From: Planctomycetota bacterium
GTDB lineage: Bacteria > Planctomycetota > UBA8742 > UBA2392
Assembly (NCBI GenBank): GCA_019912315.1
Contig: JAIOJA010000074.1
Span: 25,193-89,192 of the forward strand
Direction of reading: 5' to 3'
Length of the DNA: 64,000 nt
Below, in pieces: positions 25,382 through 33,529 of this stretch. The translations under genes and the position numbers were made by a program. Each line of letters begins with the position of its first letter. Position 1 is the first letter of the stretch. Below the pieces are notes generated by a model. It was not told the origin of the DNA. It saw nothing but the letters and a program-made list of their open reading frames with translations, and did no database searches.

Positions 25382-26383
25382 ATGAACAAATTGATGGCAG
25401 GCGCCATAGGACTCGGTGCGTTTGCGCTGCTTGGTCTGGTGGCGCAACCGCTTGTGGCACAGTGATGCGGCAGCGGCGGAGGCGGTGCCTCCGCGGGTGG
25501 CGGCAGCAGTGGCAGTAGTGGCGGAGCAACCAGCGGGTCCGGCGGCGCCGCGAAGGCGGCACTCAACAAGAACCGCTACCGCGGCAAGGGTGGAGGCGGC
25601 ACCGCAAAAAGCGGCGGCACGGCCGGCAGCAGCGGCAAGAAAAAATATGTCGGGCCCAGCGGCGACGCGGTAATCCCGGAAGAAGAACAGCTTGACTGGT
25701 ACAGCGCGGACACCGAGGTGTTCGAGGCCGCTGCCAAGGACAAAGCCCCGATCGTGTTGTATTTCGCGGAGGAAGGTCTAGACCCGATCGAAGCCGGCAA
25801 TGTACTCCACGACGCCGAGCTGGCGAAGATTTCCGCGGGGAACACGCTGTTTGTGATGGTCGAATACAACGGCGACCGCACGCCAAGCTTTGATGACGGC
25901 TCGCCGGTGCCGACCAGCAAGCTGCTGAGCCCCAATCTGTCGCGGGACTACGATGTGACCAAGTACCCCACGTTCATTGTCTGCGACTGGTTCGGCAACG
26001 AGCATGACCGACACACCAAGGTCCCGGCGCCATCCAGCCTGATCAAGGGCATTGAATCCGTCAGCGACCTGATGACAAAGGCCAACGATCGCCTGCTGGG
26101 TAACCTTGAGGAAGCCCGGAAGTGCCTTGAGGACAAGGATACTCGCAAGTTCTTCAAGGCCGCCCTCAAGAACTTCGGATATGGCTATGTCGGTCTGGAA
26201 GCGGCCGAAGAGACCATCAAGCTGTATCGCGCGACGATCGATGCCGCGCGCGCCGAGGTGGACAAGATACTCGAAAGCCGCCCCGAGGATGGCCAGAAGC
26301 GCCTCAAGGACATGTCGAAGGACTACCGCGACACGGAACTCGAAAGCAAAATCCAGGATGCGCTTGATATTCTGAAGGGCTAG
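25382..26383 (+). CDS. Predicted selenoprotein: exported thioredoxin-fold-like protein with N-terminal Sec-Cys and Gly-rich segment; one in-frame UGA codon
   Basis: From ATG 25382 the frame encodes a signal peptide (GAIGLGAFALLGLVAQPLVAQ), meets UGA at 25463-25465 (residue 28), continues with UGC GGC (Sec-Cys-Gly) into a Gly/Ser-rich segment, and stays open for 333 residues in total. The second half is thioredoxin-like (KAPIVLYFAEEG, NTLFVMVEYNGD, YDVTKYPTFIVCDWFGNEH) but lacks CxxC, and ends in charged helices. An 8-bp hairpin with a GGU loop begins 10 nt after the UGA. No ATG occurs downstream of the UGA before the conserved domain, so an internal restart is unlikely. I infer selenocysteine insertion. 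The Sec-Cys pair would lie at the mature N-terminus. A nonsense mutation is the alternative. Confidence 0.72.
25476..25494 (+). promoter_or_regulatory. Predicted bacterial SECIS hairpin of the Sec-Cys protein
   Basis: GCGGAGGC (25476-25483) pairs perfectly with GCCTCCGC (25487-25494) around the loop GGT (25484-25486). The apical loop is 18 nt after the UGA at 25463-25465, within the 16-37 nt window for bacterial SECIS elements, and has the G-rich loop that SelB prefers. The stem lies in Gly/Ala/Ser codons, but the complementary arm (GCC TCC GC) is not simply more Gly codons. Confidence 0.7.
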
Positions 26384-26408
26384 CAAAACCGCTTCGAATC
26401 AACGCTTA

Positions 26409-26433
26409 CAGGGACGGCGCAAAGCCGTCCCTG
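26409..26433 (+). terminator. Terminator-like hairpin after the 25382 gene
   Basis: CAGGGACGGC (26409-26418) pairs with GCCGTCCCTG (26424-26433) with loop GCAAA. It lies 26 bp after the stop codon. The exit is not strongly T-rich, so efficiency is uncertain. Confidence 0.6.
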
Positions 26434-26539
26434 CTGCATTTGCCCCGGATGCCAGGATTTTGGCGGCCGTGTGACCTGTTACATGGGATAGAATCCCCTT
26501 GTAGCAAGCAACCGCACCCGATGCGGAGGAGATGAGGAG

Positions 26540-27307
26540 ATGAGAAAGCTGATCCTGCCGGCCATGATGCTGTCTTTGGTAGTGTTGGGTGGATGCCATC
26601 ACCACGACGAAGAGAGCAACGACAACGATTTCGACTATCAGCCGGTGGTGCCTTCGGGGGGGCTGGACTGGGGTCTGTTCAACCATTTCGAGCACGACTA
26701 CGCGAGCTTCGACATCAACAGCGGCAGCGACCAGGACGGCTTCGAGTTCGACCTTGCGGAGGACAGCGTGGTCGTGATTACCACCACGGGCTACGGCGGG
26801 TTCGACGCGTTTCTGGATCTGTACGACAGCAACTTCGGCTTCATTACCAGCGACGATAACGGCGGCCCGAGCCCCGATGCCGTACTGGTGGGCACCCTGA
26901 ACGCCGGCAGCTACTTTGTCGTGGTCGGAGGCTCAGGTGGCAGCACCGGCGATTACGACATCGACATCAGTGTTGAGCCACTGGGCGGCTCGGATTTTGG
27001 CGGGATGTATCCAACGGACAGTTTCCTCGACAACGGCGGCGTGATCGACGACCCGTTTGACGTGGACAGCTACGTCTTCACCATATACGGCAACGACACA
27101 GTGGATATCTACGTGGTCAGCAATCTGCTGATGGACAGCAACCTTGAACTGCTCGACGAGTACGGCTCCCAGATCGCGTTTATCGATCCGCTGAACAATG
27201 ACGACCCGTTCATCCTGGCCATGGCCCTGACACCGGGCACGTACATCGCCCGGGTCGGCAGCAGCAGCGGCGGCGACGACTACAGCGTGCAGATCGACGT
27301 GAACTAA
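26540..27307 (+). CDS. Lipoprotein with two PPC-like domains
   Basis: A protein of 255 residues with SD GGAGGAGATGAGG and a lipoprotein signal ending VVLGGC, followed directly by HHHDEE, a possible metal-binding patch at the membrane-proximal end. Two beta-sandwich segments of the pre-peptidase C-terminal (PPC) kind follow: residues 50-145 (DQDGFEFDLAEDSVVVITTT, DAFLDLYDSNFG, GSYFVVVGG) and 150-250 (VDSYVFTIYGNDTVDIYV, NLELLDEYGSQIAF, GTYIARVGS). PPC domains usually sit on secreted peptidases; here they stand alone on the lipid anchor. Very acidic. Confidence 0.8.
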   Translation: MRKLILPAMMLSLVVLGGCHHHDEESNDNDFDYQPVVPSGGLDWGLFNHFEHDYASFDINSGSDQDGFEFDLAEDSVVVITTTGYGGFDAFLDLYDSNFGFITSDDNGGPSPDAVLVGTLNAGSYFVVVGGSGGSTGDYDIDISVEPLGGSDFGGMYPTDSFLDNGGVIDDPFDVDSYVFTIYGNDTVDIYVVSNLLMDSNLELLDEYGSQIAFIDPLNNDDPFILAMALTPGTYIARVGSSSGGDDYSVQIDVN

Positions 27308-27320
27308 ACCTCGGCAATAC

Positions 27321-27355
27321 GACACGGGCGGGAGCGCAGGCTCTCGCCCGCTGTC
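27321..27355 (+). terminator. Intrinsic terminator after the PPC lipoprotein gene
   Basis: GACA / TGTC at the base and CGGGCGGGAG against CTCTCGCCCG (one mismatch region) enclose a CGCAGG loop, followed by TTTT (27356-27359). It lies 14 bp after the stop. Confidence 0.8.
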
Positions 27356-27416
27356 TTTTCAATGGCGGGACAGTCGCTAGTATCCGGGGCGCTCACGAAC
27401 AGACACGGTGCGATGC

Positions 27417-28106
27417 ATGGAGCCGAAAGAAGCCTGCCACAGGGCCACTGACCTCGCGTATGCGGGGAACCTGCAAGGCGCGATCGATATCCTGGATCCG
27501 ATCCTCGATGAATTCCGCGAGTTCGGCCCGGCATACACCCTGCACGCCCGTGTGTTCCTGATGGCCGGCGACACGGCCCAGCCCTTGATTGACCTCGACG
27601 CCGCCGAGTGGGCCAACCGCGAGTACGGAACCACCGAGGACATGCTCAGCGTAACCGAGCTTCGCGCGCTGGTGTACGCCGTTCGTACCATTTACGGCGG
27701 ACGCAAGGAAACCGACAAGTGCCGTGAGTACATTGAGGTGCTGATGAAGCAGCGCATCAGCCCGGCCTCATGGTGGTTCCTGCCGGCCGCATGTCATGAA
27801 GTCAGCTACCGTGAAGCGGACGCCGCGAAGTGGGTCGAGAAGCTGGCGAACTACCCGGCGTTGAAATCGGCGGCGAGCTTTTACTTCAAGAAAAGCGGCG
27901 GCCTGACCCAGCTTCTGGCCATGCCCAAGAACCCTGAAGAGCTGGTGCCTGTGCACTACGCGCGGCATTACCGGGCGAAGCGCGAGGGTGACCTGAAGGG
28001 TGCGGAAAAGTACCGCAAGCGCATGGCGGACCTGGTCCGGCCCGGGAATCCGTGGAATATCGTGGACCTTTACGCCAAAGGCGCTGTGGTGGTAGCTGCG
28101 GTGTAG
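27417..28106 (+). CDS. Uncharacterised soluble protein with TPR-like N-terminus
   Basis: About 229 residues. I took ATG 27417 (MEPKEA); GTG 27408 is also in frame, and neither has a good SD. The first 60 residues are two TPR-like helix pairs (KEACHRATDLAYAGNLQGAI, PAYTLHARVFLMAGDTAQPL), and the rest is helical with a conserved-looking basic patch (YARHYRAKREGDLKGAEKYR). No signal peptide. Function unknown. A spacer with repeated words separates it from rpmB. Confidence 0.65.
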   Translation: MEPKEACHRATDLAYAGNLQGAIDILDPILDEFREFGPAYTLHARVFLMAGDTAQPLIDLDAAEWANREYGTTEDMLSVTELRALVYAVRTIYGGRKETDKCREYIEVLMKQRISPASWWFLPAACHEVSYREADAAKWVEKLANYPALKSAASFYFKKSGGLTQLLAMPKNPEELVPVHYARHYRAKREGDLKGAEKYRKRMADLVRPGNPWNIVDLYAKGAVVVAAV

Positions 28107-28120
28107 GCGGGAATGACCCC

Positions 28121-28200
28121 GGTTGACGGTCGACTGTTGACTGTCGATGGTGAAGGCAAGGGCAGTTCAAACCGACAACTGTTGACTGTGAACCGTCGAC
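28121..28200. repeat. Intergenic spacer with reiterated GTTGACTGT-type words
   Basis: ACTGTTGACTGT occurs at 28133-28144 and again at 28178-28189, with GTCGAC variants around (GACGGTCGAC, CCGTCGAC). No frame here shows coding character. Similar word-repeat spacers lie at 29296, 33431 and 34961. Confidence 0.55.
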
Positions 28201-28285
28201 ACTTGAATCCCCTCCCCCTTGACCGGGTTGGCCCCGTCAGTACCCTGCTGCGCCCGTCGAGACGATGGGGTAACGGAGAACGAGC

Positions 28286-28540
28286 ATGTCCCGAGTATGT
28301 GATATCTGCGCCAAGGGCCCCGTTGCGGGCGGCAGCATCAGCCGCCGTGGTCTGGCCAAAAAGAAGGGCGGCGTCGGCAGCCGCGTGATCGCGCGTAACA
28401 AGCGCATCTTCCGTCCGAACCTCAAGAAAGTCCGCGCCTGGATAAACGGTGGCGTGCAGCGCGTCACCATCTGCACAAGCTGCCTGCAGGCCGGCAAAAT
28501 CCAGAAGCCGCCCGCGCGCGAGTACAGTAAAGCGGAGTAG
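28286..28540 (+). CDS. rpmB: 50S ribosomal protein L28
   Basis: A protein of 84 residues, starting 6 bp after GGAGAAC. The N-terminal SRVCDICAKGPVAGGSISR, the central RNKRIFRPNLKKV and the C-terminal ICTSCLQAGKI are the L28 signature. Two CxxC pairs (C5-C8; CTSC) show the zinc-binding (C+) form. It sits as a single gene with its own terminator, as is often seen when rpmG is elsewhere. Confidence 0.97.
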   Translation: MSRVCDICAKGPVAGGSISRRGLAKKKGGVGSRVIARNKRIFRPNLKKVRAWINGGVQRVTICTSCLQAGKIQKPPAREYSKAE

Positions 28541-28560
28541 TCAGCAGTCTGACCCCACAA

Positions 28561-28581
28561 AGCCCCCGCAACGCGGGGGCT
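28561..28581. terminator. Bidirectional terminator between rpmB and tmk
   Basis: AGCCCCCGC (28561-28569) and GCGGGGGCT (28573-28581) form a 9-bp stem with an AAC loop, with TTTT on the plus-strand exit and AAA on the entry side. It serves the convergent genes rpmB and tmk. Confidence 0.92.
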
Positions 28582-28582
28582 T

Positions 28583-29293
28583 TTATGTTCCGGAGTAGCG
28601 CCGCTCGTCGATGTGCTCGCGCAGGTCGAGCTCGCGCAGCACTTCGTCGCGCAGCTCTTTGGATGTGCAGTCCACCCACTCGCCTTTGACCTTCTTGCGC
28701 ACTGGCAGGTGCAGGACGAAGTCGCCTCTGATCCGGTTGTAGCGCCTGCGAATCTCCTGCAGGAAATGCAGTTTCTCAGTGCTTTGCGGCGCGTCCCCGT
28801 CGGTGAACATGTATTTCTGCCCCGGCTGTTGCACCCAGCGCTGCCCGGCCCCCATGCTGCGTTTGCGCGTACGGGCCAGCCCGAAGCGCGGCGCGATGTC
28901 GAGAATCACCAGCAGGTCGGGCGTCGGGTGCCAGCCCGCGTGCCGCTTGAGGATCTCGTCTTCGGGCACGCCCATTGCGCCCTGGTAGACAAGTGTGCTG
29001 TACATGCTGCGGTCCTGGATTACATCCTGTCCACGCTTCAGGGCTGGGCGCACGATGGAATCGATGTTCGCACGCCGATCCGCAACGAACATGCCGAGCC
29101 ACTCCCAGGGTGAGGCCTGAAAACCGCGCGTGGAAAGGCGCTCCAGTATCAGTTTGCCGCTGGGAAGCTCGGTCGGCTCGTGGGTTAACAGCACGTCGCG
29201 CCCACGCGAAGTCAAAGACTCCGCGAGCAGCTTCACGAGCGTCGATTTGCCCGTGCCGTCGATGCCCTCAACAATGATGAAGCGACCGGTCAT
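28583..29293 (-). CDS. tmk: Thymidylate kinase
   Basis: A protein of 236 residues that phosphorylates dTMP to dTDP. The P-loop IVEGIDGTGKSTLV is at the N-terminus; DRR near the middle (VADRRANIDSIV) and the substrate motif IQDRSMYSTLVYQG follow, then the LID region (LARTRKRSMGA). Length is slightly over the usual 205-215 residues owing to a charged C-terminal extension (LREHIDERRYSGT). A tandem-repeat spacer separates it from the kinase gene upstream. Confidence 0.92.
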   Translation of the reverse strand: MTGRFIIVEGIDGTGKSTLVKLLAESLTSRGRDVLLTHEPTELPSGKLILERLSTRGFQASPWEWLGMFVADRRANIDSIVRPALKRGQDVIQDRSMYSTLVYQGAMGVPEDEILKRHAGWHPTPDLLVILDIAPRFGLARTRKRSMGAGQRWVQQPGQKYMFTDGDAPQSTEKLHFLQEIRRRYNRIRGDFVLHLPVRKKVKGEWVDCTSKELRDEVLRELDLREHIDERRYSGT

Positions 29294-29295
29294 GA

Positions 29296-29385
29296 ATTCA
29301 GGATTCAGGATTCAGGATTCAGACACAATAGGCTAGTGCGCCCTTTACGGACGGCTGAATTCTGAATCCATCATTCTGAATCGGC
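29296..29385. repeat. Intergenic ATTCAGG tandem heptamers with inverted copies
   Basis: Three ATTCAGG units and one ATTCAGA run in tandem from 29296 to 29323. After a gap, inverted copies TCTGAAT/CTGAATC appear at 29355-29382. The tract fills the spacer between tmk and the Ser/Thr kinase gene. Not a CRISPR (units too short, no spacers). Confidence 0.7.
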
Positions 29386-29387
29386 CC

Positions 29388-31154
29388 CTACCAGCTTCCG
29401 CCGAAGCGCTTCTTGCGCTTGCGGGGCAGGCGCGGGCTGCCGGGCGCACCCGGCTGTTGCTGCCCTGGCGGTGGCGGTGGCGGCGGTGCGCCCGTGCCGG
29501 GTTGCTGACGCGTGGGCGGCGGCGCCGTGTTGGGCGCACCATAGCCTTTCAGGCGCGGGGCACGCTTGCTGTTCACGATGATGTTGCTGTCGCGCTTGAC
29601 CTTCAGCCCGCCCGCCGGCGCCGGCCCGTCAAAGAAGCCGGGCAGCTTGCCCGTGCGCAGCAGGTGCTCCATGTCGGAAACTAGCTGCGCTGCGCTGGCC
29701 GGTCGGTCTTCCGGGCGCTTGGCCATCATGGTGAAGACCAGCGTGCAGGTGGAGTCCTGCACGTCCGGGCGGAAGTTTTTCGGGTGCGGAGGCGGCTCAT
29801 GGATGTGACGGTACATCACCACCTCCGGCGGGCCTTCAAATGGCACTCGCGCCGTCAGCAGGAAGTACAGCGTTACGCCCAGGCTGTAAATGTCGGAACG
29901 CGTATCGATGTCCTGGCGCCCCATGGCCTGCTCTGGCGAAATATAGTTAGGCGTGCCGACGGCCATGCCCTTGGCGCTGCCAATGTCTTCTGCGGCGCGC
30001 ACCTTGGCCAGCCCGAGATCGAGCAGCTTCACCTGCCGGTCGCGGGTGATCATGATGTTGTCGGGCTTGACGTCGCGATGCACGAGGCTGAGCTTTTCCG
30101 CGTGCTCAAGCGCCTTGGCGACCTGCAGGATGGCCTCAAGCGCCTGGTGCTCGTCCATGGCGCCGCGTTCTTTCACCAGTTGCTGCAGCGTCTTGCCCTC
30201 GACGTACTCCATCGCGAAGTAGCACAGCCCGTCCACCTCGCCCGCGTCGATGCCCGTGATCACGTTCGGGTGGTTCAGGCGCGCGCTGGCGCGCGCTTCC
30301 TGCAGGAAGCGCTGCTTGATCGTGGTGTTGGCGGCCAGTTCCGGCTGCAAGACCTTGATCGCGACAAAACGGTCCATGCGCACCTGCTTGGCCTTGTAGA
30401 CCGTGCCCATGGCGCCCTGCCCCAGCTTTTCCTGAAGCTGGTAGCCCTCGATCTTGTCCTGCATCTGGTACATCTGCTGATAGCTCTTGATTTTCTCGAC
30501 GCCCGGTTTGTCCAGGTACCCGCGCTGCAGCAGAATCTGGCCAAGCAGCGGCACGCGCTGGCCCTTGGCAAGCAGCGCCCGTTGCACGTTCACGCACTCC
30601 TGGATCTGCGACGCCTGCACAAGCTTCAGGTTCACGGCGGCCTGCCCGAAGCTGATGCGCGCTTCGTTGCCCGTGTTCATGGGCGGTTTCTCCACTTCCA
30701 CGGGATCCATGTCCTGTGTTTCTGCCAGGCTGGGATCCTGCTGCGCTCGATACTCCAACTCATCGGGAGATTTCGGCCTGACGGCGTGCGGAACTTCCGT
30801 GCGCTCACCAACAGGGCCGGGAACTTCGGTATTTTCACCGATGGGCATTTGCTGACTTGAACGGGCGCTTCGGGCCGGCGGGCTTTGATTCGCAAGTTCG
30901 CGCTGCGCGGCCGCACGCTGGCTTGCTGTTGTGGGGCGCTGGTGAGTGGAACTTTGCGGAAGCCCCGTGGTCCCGGAATCGCCGGTGTTGTGTTTGTCCG
31001 TGCCCGGCATATTGCGGGAGGGCTCGCCGGACTTCACGCGGCGCGTGACGGGCTGGTCGGGAGTCCGCACCGGGTAAGGACGTGGAGGTCTTGACCCACC
31101 GCCGCCATCAGACGACGCGGCGCGGTTTAACTGCCTCGGCCCATTGTCAGCCAT
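29388..31154 (-). CDS. Hanks-type serine/threonine protein kinase
   Basis: A protein of 588 residues. Residues 1-165 are a disordered, Pro/Ser/Arg-rich head. Residues 168-232 resemble the MshEN/GspE N-terminal module found before kinases in planctomycetes (FGQAAVNLKLVQASQIQE, LLGQILLQRGYLD). The kinase domain spans about 238-505: GQGAMGTVYKA glycine loop, K267 (VAIKVL), HRDVKPDN at 359-366, DLG at 379-381 in place of DFG, and TPNYISPEQ. The C-terminal tail is Pro-rich (APPPTRQQPGT, PPPPPPPGQQQ), ends basic, and has no membrane helix, so it is cytoplasmic. Confidence 0.93.
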   Translation of the reverse strand: MADNGPRQLNRAASSDGGGGSRPPRPYPVRTPDQPVTRRVKSGEPSRNMPGTDKHNTGDSGTTGLPQSSTHQRPTTASQRAAAQRELANQSPPARSARSSQQMPIGENTEVPGPVGERTEVPHAVRPKSPDELEYRAQQDPSLAETQDMDPVEVEKPPMNTGNEARISFGQAAVNLKLVQASQIQECVNVQRALLAKGQRVPLLGQILLQRGYLDKPGVEKIKSYQQMYQMQDKIEGYQLQEKLGQGAMGTVYKAKQVRMDRFVAIKVLQPELAANTTIKQRFLQEARASARLNHPNVITGIDAGEVDGLCYFAMEYVEGKTLQQLVKERGAMDEHQALEAILQVAKALEHAEKLSLVHRDVKPDNIMITRDRQVKLLDLGLAKVRAAEDIGSAKGMAVGTPNYISPEQAMGRQDIDTRSDIYSLGVTLYFLLTARVPFEGPPEVVMYRHIHEPPPHPKNFRPDVQDSTCTLVFTMMAKRPEDRPASAAQLVSDMEHLLRTGKLPGFFDGPAPAGGLKVKRDSNIIVNSKRAPRLKGYGAPNTAPPPTRQQPGTGAPPPPPPPGQQQPGAPGSPRLPRKRKKRFGGSW

Positions 31155-31290
31155 GTCATTGCCCAGCCAAGTTTCAGGTTGCCCACCCGTGGATGCGTCG
31201 CCAGCTCAGGCGCGCCCAGCCAATTATTGCTTATATCGGGTCGATTCGCGAGGGGTTGCGTGACTCCGGGGCCCGTGCGCGGCGCGAGTC

Positions 31291-32781
31291 TCACTCACGA
31301 ATTGTGGTGACACGTATCGCACCGCGCCATATCACACTGGTGTTGGACAGTGCAAAGCCCCGATCCAGCGACTGTCCCGGCGTCAGCAGTGCACCACGCC
31401 CGCGGTAGGCGTTCTGTTCCAGCCACCAGTCCAGCAGATACGCCTCGCCGCCCGAATACGCGTTGCCGCCCCGATGCGCCTGTGTGGCGAAGTCGCGGAA
31501 ACTGAGCTCGCCGACCTGACCCTGCCGCAGACTTGCCGGCTTGCCCCCCGCGTGCCCGGATGTCAGCGGGCGGTCGATCGCCCAGGCGCGCCGCCCCGGC
31601 TGCACGCCGACGTGTCGCGGCAGATCCCGCGTCGTATCGTCATCCAGACTGACAGTCAGCAGATCACCCCAGGTGTCGTCCACCTGCACATACAGACGCG
31701 CGCTTGCAGGTTCTCCTTCACCGGCGTGGACAATCGCGCTGACCTCCAGCACCGGCAGAGGCAACTCCTGCGCCAGGCCGCCGCCGCCGATGCCCAGGCA
31801 GGCGAGAATCAGGGCCAGATGCCCAACCTCGACGCGCCTGGTGACACGCCCGGCGATCACCGGTGCCAGCCCACACACCAGCAGTAGCGCACCCGCCAGC
31901 CCCCAGAACAGCGGCGCCGGCGCGGCTGCTTGCCGGGGCAGAGGCGACGGATGCGGCGCCCGTGTCGGGGGAATGCGCGACTCCGGCGTGCCGGCAGGGG
32001 CCCGGTTTGCGGCGAACCACATGTGGTCGTGCAGCGCGTCGCCCAGCACCAAGTGGGCGCTCGGGCTGTCGCGAAGCTCGTTGAAACCGAATCGGTAAAT
32101 CGCGCCGGCGCCGTAGCCGTAGCGCAGCGCCTGCACGCCCCGGAAGACCGGCAGCGTCGGCTCGGCGGGTGCGGGTACGTTGACGCCTGATTCGCCAAAC
32201 CGGAACGAACCCGCAATCAGTACCACACCGCCCAGGCTGCAAAAATCGGCAATCGCGCGCTGCGAACCCGCCGGCAGGCGCAGGTCGGTCGGATTGAAAA
32301 CCACCACCGCGTCGTAGCCGTCCAGCAGTCGCCAGTCGCCGAAAAACTCGTCCAGTGCGTAATAGTCGCAGATCGCGCCGGTAGGGGTGCTTGGCAGCAC
32401 CCCGCGCGCGTACATCGGGTCTGTCGAGAACACCGCCGTGTACGCGCGGGCGTAATCCGGCTCAACGCGGCGTGTCGGCAACTCGGGCCGGATGATCGTG
32501 TCGCCAACCTGCAGGCGTGCGCTGTCGTGAACGAAGACAGGTACAACAACCGTCGCCCGGGACAGCCCGCCCGCCGCGACCTGTTTTTCAAGCGCGACAC
32601 CCGTCGCAACAGATCGCACGGTCACCGTGTCCAGCCCCTCCAGCCCCGTCAATTCAACGCGATAGGGCGCCCAGGTGCCGGTCCGCCCGTGCGGGGCTGA
32701 CAGAAACCGCGATCGGGCTTCGTCGAATGACTGCGCGGCAAGCGGCGCGCCCAACAGCACCATCAGCAGCAGCCACTTCAT
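31291..32781 (-). CDS. Exported membrane protein with a glutamine-amidotransferase-like domain
   Basis: About 496 residues; start at ATG 32781 after GAGGACGAC, with a signal peptide (MKWLLLMVLLGAPLAAQ). Residues 120-220 have a class-I-amidotransferase-like fold (YDAVVVFNPTDLRLPAGSQR, FCSLGGVVLIAGS), the arrangement found in many planctomycete and myxobacterial membrane proteins that also have VWA or BatA-like domains. Two transmembrane helices follow (PLFWGLAGALLLVCGLAPVI; LALILACLGIGGGGLAQ), then a beta-rich C-terminal part. It overlaps the preceding gene by 4 bp (ATGA-type). Function unknown. Confidence 0.68.
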   Translation of the reverse strand: MKWLLLMVLLGAPLAAQSFDEARSRFLSAPHGRTGTWAPYRVELTGLEGLDTVTVRSVATGVALEKQVAAGGLSRATVVVPVFVHDSARLQVGDTIIRPELPTRRVEPDYARAYTAVFSTDPMYARGVLPSTPTGAICDYYALDEFFGDWRLLDGYDAVVVFNPTDLRLPAGSQRAIADFCSLGGVVLIAGSFRFGESGVNVPAPAEPTLPVFRGVQALRYGYGAGAIYRFGFNELRDSPSAHLVLGDALHDHMWFAANRAPAGTPESRIPPTRAPHPSPLPRQAAAPAPLFWGLAGALLLVCGLAPVIAGRVTRRVEVGHLALILACLGIGGGGLAQELPLPVLEVSAIVHAGEGEPASARLYVQVDDTWGDLLTVSLDDDTTRDLPRHVGVQPGRRAWAIDRPLTSGHAGGKPASLRQGQVGELSFRDFATQAHRGGNAYSGGEAYLLDWWLEQNAYRGRGALLTPGQSLDRGFALSNTSVIWRGAIRVTTIRE

Positions 32782-33350
32782 GTCGTCCTCCGTGTTGGCA
32801 GGGCAAACGCGCCAACCCAGCAAAGCGTGCCGATCAGCAGCAGGGGCCACAGCGCTGGTTGATTCGTTGCCAGGCCCCAGTTGGGGCTTATGGCCCGCAG
32901 GTGCGCACCCGTGGCGCCCGCGTATTCCAGCAGCAGGTAGTGCCACAGGGCGGGAAGGGCGAGCAGCGCCAGTAGCAGCACGCGTCCGCGCTGCACCATT
33001 GCCGCGTCACGCCTTGCGCCCATGGCCAGCACGCCGCTGACCGCCAGCCAGACGCATGCGCTCAAGGCGCGCGTACTCCAGCCTGCGCCGCCCGCGAACC
33101 CGAACAGCAGGACGACCGCGCCGCCCGCGGCCCAGCAACTCGCGCCGCCCAGCAGGTTGTTGAGGGCCGACCTGCGCTCGCCGACTACCGGCAGATACAA
33201 CAGGGGGGCCAGTGCGAGCTCCGCATGAATCACCGCCAGTTGCCACGAGCCATCCAGCCCGAGCCCTGCCGCCTGCCGCACACCGGGCAGCGCGAACAGC
33301 CCACCCAGGGCAAGAAGGACCGATACCACGAGCAGTGCGTTGAACTTCAT
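32778..33350 (-). CDS. Multispanning membrane protein, unknown function
   Basis: About 190 residues, starting at ATG 33350 (MKFNALLVV) with GGAGATC upstream. It has about six hydrophobic segments (FNALLVVSVLLALGGLFALP, AAGGAVVLLFGFAGGAG, LLLALLALPALWHYLLLEYA, ALWPLLLIGTLCWVGAFAL). Coupled by a 4-bp overlap to the amidotransferase-like membrane protein, it probably works with it. No family recognised. The frame's 30 codons upstream lie in a repeat spacer. Confidence 0.65.
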   Translation of the reverse strand: MKFNALLVVSVLLALGGLFALPGVRQAAGLGLDGSWQLAVIHAELALAPLLYLPVVGERRSALNNLLGGASCWAAGGAVVLLFGFAGGAGWSTRALSACVWLAVSGVLAMGARRDAAMVQRGRVLLLALLALPALWHYLLLEYAGATGAHLRAISPNWGLATNQPALWPLLLIGTLCWVGAFALPTRRTT

Positions 33351-33430
33351 GATCTCCGGTCGCCGCAACGCGGCGTCGATAATCTGTGAGTTTTGAGTGA
33401 CCGTTTCCCAGGCACCGGTTGGGAGCTGGC

Positions 33431-33518
33431 TATTGGACATTGGTTATTTGCTGTTCCCACCACCAAACGAACTCCGCTCCCCATTGATCATTGGCCATTC
33501 ATTATTGACCATTGGCCA
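33431..33518. repeat. Intergenic spacer of ATTGG/CCAAT-type words
   Basis: The spacer before the aldehyde dehydrogenase gene contains TATTGGACATTGG, CATTGATCATTGGCCATT and TTATTGACCATTGGCC, all built from ATTG(G/A) and CCATT words. A similar word, AGCCAATAGCCAATGGG, follows the first gene at about 263. It is out of step with the GC-rich genome. Confidence 0.55.
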
Positions 33519-33529
33519 AGAGGACACCA

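Noticed and set aside
29296..29323. Tandem ATTCAGG units as a CRISPR array
   Set aside because: Units are 7 bp with no spacers, and no cas genes apart from a Cas4-like nuclease far away in the island.
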